Shown in pieces: positions 15,502-19,163 of a DNA stretch of 19,163 bases. This stretch comes from JAMCRM01 sp041685075 (GTDB lineage Bacteria; Acidobacteriota; Terriglobia; Bryobacterales; Bryobacteraceae). Both the position numbers and the translations under genes were made by a program. The stretch is from positions 1 to 19,163 of the forward strand of contig JAWLGN010000082.1 in the NCBI GenBank assembly GCA_041685075.1, given 5' to 3'. Each line of letters opens with the position of its first letter. Positions within the stretch are counted from its first letter, which is position 1. Below the pieces are notes generated by a model, which was given only the letters and a program-made list of their open reading frames with translations, was not told the origin of the DNA and searched no databases.

Positions 15502-16272
15502 ATGGCCGGCCGCGCCCACCTCATCCTGGATGCTGTACTACGGCACGGGCGCCTTTCGGTGGAGGATCTCTCCCGCCGGCTCAATATTTCCGAAGTCTCG
15601 GTGCGGCGCGACCTGCGGGATCTCGAGCGCCGCGGACTGCTGAAGCGCGACCACGGCGGCGCGGTGCCGATCGAGCCGCTGGCCTACCGCACCTTCAGCC
15701 AGGACTCTTCGTTTCAGGAACAGATCCGGCGCCACGCCGAGGAGAAGCGGCGCATCGGGCTGGCCGCCGCCGCCCTCATTTGCGACGGCGAGAAGGTGGC
15801 CATCACCGCCGGCACCACCACTACGCAAGTAGCCCGCGCGCTGGCTTCAAAGCGCGGCGTGACGGTCTTCACCAACGGCGTGAACATCGCCATGGAGCTG
15901 AGCTTGTTTGAAGGCGTCACGGTGGCGTTGTGCGGCGGGGTGATGCGGGGCGCCTGGTTTTCGCTGGTGGGTGCGGCCGCCATGCGGTCGGCGTGCGAGA
16001 TCTTTGCCGATACCGCCATCGTGGGCGCGGGCGGCCTCGACCCGCTCCAGGGCCTTACCGATGCGCACGCGGAGGAGTCCGAAATCAACCGCGCCTTTTT
16101 GTTGCAGGCGCAACGGCGCGTCGTGGTGGCGGACCATTCGAAGCTGGGGGTCGTGGCGACGCATCGCGTCTGCGCCACCCGGGACATTCACAGGATCATC
16201 ACCGATACCGGCGCGGACCCTGCGTTCCTCGCCGCTTTCGCCGAACAAGGAGTGGAAATCGAAACAGCATGA
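15502..16272 (+). CDS. DeoR-family transcriptional regulator
   Basis: This 256-residue regulator has an N-terminal winged helix-turn-helix (residues about 5-57). The recognition part is LSVEDLSRRLNISEVSVRRD, followed by LRDLERRGLLKRDHGGAV, which is diagnostic of DeoR proteins. The C-terminal sensor domain (about 75-235) contains VAITAGTTTTQVARAL, GVTVFTNGVNIAMEL, ALCGGVMRGAWFSLVG and VVVADHSKLG. These bind a phosphorylated sugar in family members. It most likely represses the divergent catabolic genes and itself until a pathway sugar phosphate appears. The ATG at 15502 is the first codon of the domain and lacks a Shine-Dalgarno sequence. The stop overlaps the SIS gene as ATGA. Confidence 0.93.
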   Translation: MAGRAHLILDAVLRHGRLSVEDLSRRLNISEVSVRRDLRDLERRGLLKRDHGGAVPIEPLAYRTFSQDSSFQEQIRRHAEEKRRIGLAAAALICDGEKVAITAGTTTTQVARALASKRGVTVFTNGVNIAMELSLFEGVTVALCGGVMRGAWFSLVGAAAMRSACEIFADTAIVGAGGLDPLQGLTDAHAEESEINRAFLLQAQRRVVVADHSKLGVVATHRVCATRDIHRIITDTGADPAFLAAFAEQGVEIETA

Positions 16273-17039
16273 ACGCGGCATTGCGCTACGCGGAAACCAC
16301 CCGCAAGCTGCTCGACCAACTGGTGGAGAAGGAAGCGGGCAATATCGAAAAGGCGGCCGAACTGTGCGCCGCCTCCATCGCCTCCGGCGGCCTGGTATTC
16401 CTCTTCGGGAACGGCCACTCCCGGATGATGTGCGAGGAGATGACGCCCCGGCAGGGCTGCTTTGCGGGATGGGTGGCGCTGGTGGAGTTGGCGCTCTCCA
16501 ACCACGCCAATATCATCGGCGCGAATGGCCTGCGCGGGCCGCTTTACCTGGAGCGCTACGAAGGCTATGCCGAGGAGATCCTGAAGGGATTCGCCTTCGG
16601 CCCCCACGACGCGTTTGTCATCATCTCCACCAGCGGCATCAGGCCCGTGGTGGTGGAGATGGCCATGGGGGCGCGGAAGCGCGGGCTGCCGGTCATCGCC
16701 ATTGTCTCGCGCGAGCATTGCGAAGCATCCCCGCCGGCGCACAGCTCGGGGAAGAAACTCATCGACGTAGCCGATGTGGTGATCGATAACCACTGCCCGC
16801 CGGGCGACTGCGTTCTGGAACTGGAGGGGCTGGAGTGGCGCACCGGTCCGGTTTCCACCGTCACCGGCGGCATGATCGTCAATATGCTGCGCTGCCAGAC
16901 GGCGGAGAACCTGCTCGTCCGCGGCTGCCGGCCGGTGGTGCTGCCGAGCCACCAGTTCGTGGGCAACTCGAGCGCCGAGGAGCAGCTCGAAGCTTTTTAC
17001 GAGGCCTACCGCAAAAGCCTCGCGCACCTGTTTCGCTGA
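16269..17039 (+). CDS. SIS-domain sugar-phosphate protein (UPF0309/COG4821-like)
   Basis: This 256-residue protein has one SIS fold. The phosphosugar-binding loop is VFLFGNGHSRMMCEEM (residues 43-58). The second loop is FVIISTSGIRPVVVEMAMG, followed by KRGLPVIAIVS. The pattern resembles the UPF0309/COG4821 group, whose reaction is not established; other SIS proteins isomerise sugar phosphates or cleave N-acetylmuramate 6-phosphate ethers. Its position after a DeoR regulator and near a ROK kinase suggests it acts on the phosphorylated sugar of the pathway. The ATG at 16269 forms ATGA with the regulator stop, and the conserved helix begins there. The frame is open to 15930 but without homology. 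The exact reaction is unknown. Confidence 0.85.
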   Translation: MNAALRYAETTRKLLDQLVEKEAGNIEKAAELCAASIASGGLVFLFGNGHSRMMCEEMTPRQGCFAGWVALVELALSNHANIIGANGLRGPLYLERYEGYAEEILKGFAFGPHDAFVIISTSGIRPVVVEMAMGARKRGLPVIAIVSREHCEASPPAHSSGKKLIDVADVVIDNHCPPGDCVLELEGLEWRTGPVSTVTGGMIVNMLRCQTAENLLVRGCRPVVLPSHQFVGNSSAEEQLEAFYEAYRKSLAHLFR

Positions 17040-17047
17040 GGGGTTCC

Positions 17048-17052
17048 GGAGG
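17048..17052 (+). promoter_or_regulatory. Ribosome binding site GGAGG choosing between tandem ATG codons
   Basis: GGAGG ends 2 nt before the ATG at 17055 and 5 nt before the ATG at 17058. The second spacing is functional in most bacteria and the first is too short. The dehydrogenase start is therefore set at 17058. Confidence 0.65.
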
Positions 17053-17057
17053 GGATG

Positions 17058-18107
17058 ATGCAGTCTGTACGAATCGCCATGCTGGGTTCCGGCTTTGTGG
17101 CCGAGTTCTACCTGCAGGGTCTTGCCAACGTGAACGGGCAGGAGGTGGTGGTGAACTACTCCCGCTCGGCGGACCGCGCCGCGGATTTCGCCCGGTGCTG
17201 GAAGATTCCGGAGTGCTCGACGAACCTGGAGGAGGTTATCGCCCGTGACGATATCGGCCTGTTCGTCATTGCGCTTCCCAACGAAGAGCACGCGCGCGTT
17301 TCCGAGGCGCTATCGCGGGCGCGCCGCCACCAGGTCTGCACCAAGCCGCTGGCGCGCAACCGGGCTGAAGCGGCCCGCATGTTCGCCGCGGCGCGCGACT
17401 CCGGCGCCATCCACGGCTACGCCGAAACCGAGGTCTTCGCTCCCGCGGTGGTGAAGGCCCGGGAGATGATCGCCGCCGGCGGTATCGGGCGCGTCCTGTG
17501 GGTGCGGTCGCGCGAGTCGCACGCCGGGCCGCACAGCCCCCATTTCTGGGACATCGAGAAGACCGGCGGCGGCGCGCTCAACGACCTGGGCTGCCACTGC
17601 ATCGAAGCGGCCCGCTACTTCTTCGGCAAGGAAGACCGCGTGGTGGAGGTCTTCGCCTGGGGCGCCACCCTGGTGCACGGCGATAAGACCAGAGGCGAAG
17701 ACAACGCCCTGCTGGTGCTCAAGTTCGAAAGCGGAGGCATCGCACACTGCGAGCTTTCCTGGACGACCAAGGGCGGGCTGGACCTGCGCAACGAGATCCA
17801 CGGCAGCGAGGGATCGATCTTTACCGACGTCACCCGCGGCACGCCTGTGGCCGCCTTTACCACCCGGGGCGCGGGCTACGTGGTGGAAAAGGCCGATACC
17901 GATCTCGGCTGGACGCGCCCGCTCCCCGAAGAGGCCTTCGCTTACGGCTACCAGGCCGAAATGCGCCACTTCGTCGAATGCGTGCGCGACGGCCGGACGC
18001 CGCGTGAAACCTACGAAGACGGCTTCGTGGTGAACTGCATCCTGGAGGCGGGCTACCGCGCCATGTGCGAGGGCAAGTGGACCCGTGTGGACTACAGCCT
18101 GGAGTGA
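17058..18107 (+). CDS. Gfo/Idh/MocA-family dehydrogenase
   Basis: This 349-residue NAD(P)-dependent oxidoreductase probably oxidises a hydroxyl of a sugar or its derivative. The Rossmann motif is RIAMLGSGFVAEFYLQGL (Gly10-x-Gly12-xx-Ala15). The catalytic-lysine motif reads CTKPLARNRAEA with Lys96, so Thr stands where family members usually have Glu (EKP). The substrate-domain motif is LNDLGCHCIEAARYFFG with the expected histidine at 180. The C-terminal domain has normal length and ends FVVNCILEAGYRAM. It begins 18 bp after the SIS gene and runs into the SDR gene. Paired with the lactonase-like hydrolase on the other strand, oxidation at an anomeric carbon to a lactone is plausible but not shown. 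Confidence 0.92.
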   Translation: MQSVRIAMLGSGFVAEFYLQGLANVNGQEVVVNYSRSADRAADFARCWKIPECSTNLEEVIARDDIGLFVIALPNEEHARVSEALSRARRHQVCTKPLARNRAEAARMFAAARDSGAIHGYAETEVFAPAVVKAREMIAAGGIGRVLWVRSRESHAGPHSPHFWDIEKTGGGALNDLGCHCIEAARYFFGKEDRVVEVFAWGATLVHGDKTRGEDNALLVLKFESGGIAHCELSWTTKGGLDLRNEIHGSEGSIFTDVTRGTPVAAFTTRGAGYVVEKADTDLGWTRPLPEEAFAYGYQAEMRHFVECVRDGRTPRETYEDGFVVNCILEAGYRAMCEGKWTRVDYSLE

Positions 18108-18109
18108 TC

Positions 18110-18889
18110 GTGGCCGGACGTTTACAGGACAAGGTCTGCCTGATTACCGGATCGGACGGGATCGCCGCGGCCACCGCGCGAGTGGCCTCGAACGAGGGCG
18201 CGCGAGTCTTCATCGCGGGCAAGGATCGGGAGACGGTGGAGCCGCTGGCCTGTGAGCTGTCGGCCGCAGCGGAAGTGGCGGACCTTACCCGGGCGGGCGC
18301 CGCTGAGCGCGTGGTGGAGGCCTGCTGCGCCGCATACGGCCGCCTGGACGCCCTGTTCAATGTCGCTGGCGCTAGCGGCCGATCCTTTGGTGACGGGCCC
18401 GTTCACGAATGCACCGACGAGGGCTGGAGCATGACCCTGGAGGTGAACCTCGGCACGGCCTTCCGCATGTGCCGCGCCGCGCTGCGGGTGATGCTCCGGC
18501 AGGAGCCGGGAGCCGGCGGAGTGCGCGGCGCCGTACTGAACATGGCCAGCGTGCTCGCCTTCTCGCCCGAGAGGCGGTTTTTCGCTACCCACGCCTACGC
18601 CGCCGCCAAGGCCGGCGTCATCGGGCTTACGCGCTCCATGGCCGCCTACTATGCCTCGCATGGCATTCGGGTGAATGCCATCGCCCCGGCGCTGGTCCGC
18701 ACGCGCATGAGCCTGCGCGCGCAGTCCGATGAACGGCTGCTGGCGTTTCTGGCGAAAAAGCAGCCACTTTCGGGCGGCATGCTCGAACCGTTGGACATCG
18801 CCCATACGGCCGTGTTCCTCATGAGCGACGAAGCCCGCGCGACCACCGGGCTGGTCTACACCGCCGACGGCGGCTGGACCACCGCCTGA
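18110..18889 (+). CDS. Short-chain dehydrogenase/reductase (SDR)
   Basis: This 259-residue classical-type SDR has Asn113 in LEVNLGTAF, Ser147 in LNMASVLAF and Tyr163-Lys167 in HAYAAAKAG, giving a complete catalytic tetrad. It also has FNVAGAS and the family tail TGLVYTADGGWTTA. The cofactor loop is unusual: LITGSDGIAAATA is one residue shorter than the standard TGxxxGxG, and its last glycine is alanine. GTG at 18110, 5 nt after a GGAG, gives the typical start MAGRLQDKV. A GTG at 18104 that overlaps the previous stop as GTGA is the alternative. It would act on the same sugar pathway as the upstream dehydrogenase. No clear terminator follows. Confidence 0.9.
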   Translation: MAGRLQDKVCLITGSDGIAAATARVASNEGARVFIAGKDRETVEPLACELSAAAEVADLTRAGAAERVVEACCAAYGRLDALFNVAGASGRSFGDGPVHECTDEGWSMTLEVNLGTAFRMCRAALRVMLRQEPGAGGVRGAVLNMASVLAFSPERRFFATHAYAAAKAGVIGLTRSMAAYYASHGIRVNAIAPALVRTRMSLRAQSDERLLAFLAKKQPLSGGMLEPLDIAHTAVFLMSDEARATTGLVYTADGGWTTA

Positions 18890-18923
18890 GCCGCACCGTT
18901 ATCGTCACGTAATCGGAAAGCGG

Positions 18924-18952
18924 TTGACCTCATCCAGTCGATGCGGTACGAT
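18924..18952 (+). promoter_or_regulatory. Promoter of the initiator tRNA gene
   Basis: TTGACC (18924-18929), a 17-nt spacer and TACGAT (18947-18952) make a strong sigma70-type promoter. The -10 box ends only 5 nt before the first tRNA base, so the primary transcript would have almost no 5' leader. Confidence 0.65.
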
Positions 18953-18957
18953 GACAG

Positions 18958-19034
<77 letters not shown>

Positions 19035-19080
19035 ACCCTCCCTTCCAATCCCCATCACAGGCAGCGGCTCTACGCCATTA

Positions 19081-19097
19081 ATGGGGGCAGACCCCAT
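19081..19097. repeat. Short inverted repeat of the GGGGTCTGCCCC type
   Basis: ATGGGG-GCAGA-CCCCAT forms a hairpin with a 6-bp perfect stem and a 5-nt loop. No T-run follows, so a classic terminator is unlikely. The sequence recalls small palindromic motifs found dispersed in some environmental bacterial genomes near Y1/RAYT transposases; that link is from memory. Apart from this the stretch 19035-19163 shows no gene. Confidence 0.45.
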
Positions 19098-19163
19098 GCC
19101 CGACCACCTCAAGAACACATAATCCTAACGCGTAATCGGTAGTTGTTGAAGTTGCGAAAGCCG

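Noticed and set aside
15930..16268. Possible N-terminal extension of the SIS gene
   Set aside because: It is out-of-frame DeoR coding sequence without homology, and ATGA at 16269 gives the natural start.
18890..18923. Possible terminator after the SDR gene
   Set aside because: Only a 4-bp CCGC/GCGG pairing with a long loop and no T-run could be found.

Overview
The window is GC-rich, densely coded DNA and reads as a chromosomal segment of an Acidobacteriota bacterium, most likely of the Solibacter/Bryobacter group. The best taxonomic clue is a domain at 7920-8640 that matches the TIGR03437 family, which is typical of Candidatus Solibacter and its relatives. Codon use looks uniform, and no insertion sequence, phage gene or CRISPR array is visible.

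Region 1 (1-12190, plus strand) is a surface-polysaccharide operon. It starts inside a Wzt-like ABC exporter ATPase cut by the window edge. It continues with an unassigned GT-B-like surface-carbohydrate protein, a GT4 and a GT2 glycosyltransferase, a WaaL/Wzy-type O-antigen ligase, two more GT4 enzymes, a putatively exported beta-helix protein with an N-terminal TIGR03437 domain, a further GT4 enzyme and an ExoA-like membrane GT2. Most junctions are ATGA or GTGA overlaps, so the genes are probably translationally coupled. The likely logic is that cytoplasmic glycosyltransferases build a glycan, the ABC system exports it, the ligase attaches it, and the beta-helix protein binds or trims it outside the cytoplasm.

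Region 2 (12164-18889) is a divergent carbohydrate-catabolism locus. Leftward from a 97-bp control region run an FAD-dependent oxidoreductase, a phosphotriesterase-family hydrolase and a ROK sugar kinase, all joined by ATGA overlaps. Rightward run a DeoR-family regulator, a SIS-domain protein, a Gfo/Idh/MocA dehydrogenase and an SDR dehydrogenase. The control region holds divergent promoter-like elements and four GATC tetramers about two helical turns apart. The set suggests oxidation of a sugar or amino sugar to a lactone, lactone opening, phosphorylation and isomerisation, with a sugar phosphate as inducer. The substrate cannot be read from the sequence.

Region 3 (18890-19163) carries an initiator tRNA-Met gene with a good promoter placed almost directly against its 5' end, followed by a short GGGGTCTGCCCC-type inverted repeat. 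No protein gene is seen in the last 130 bases.
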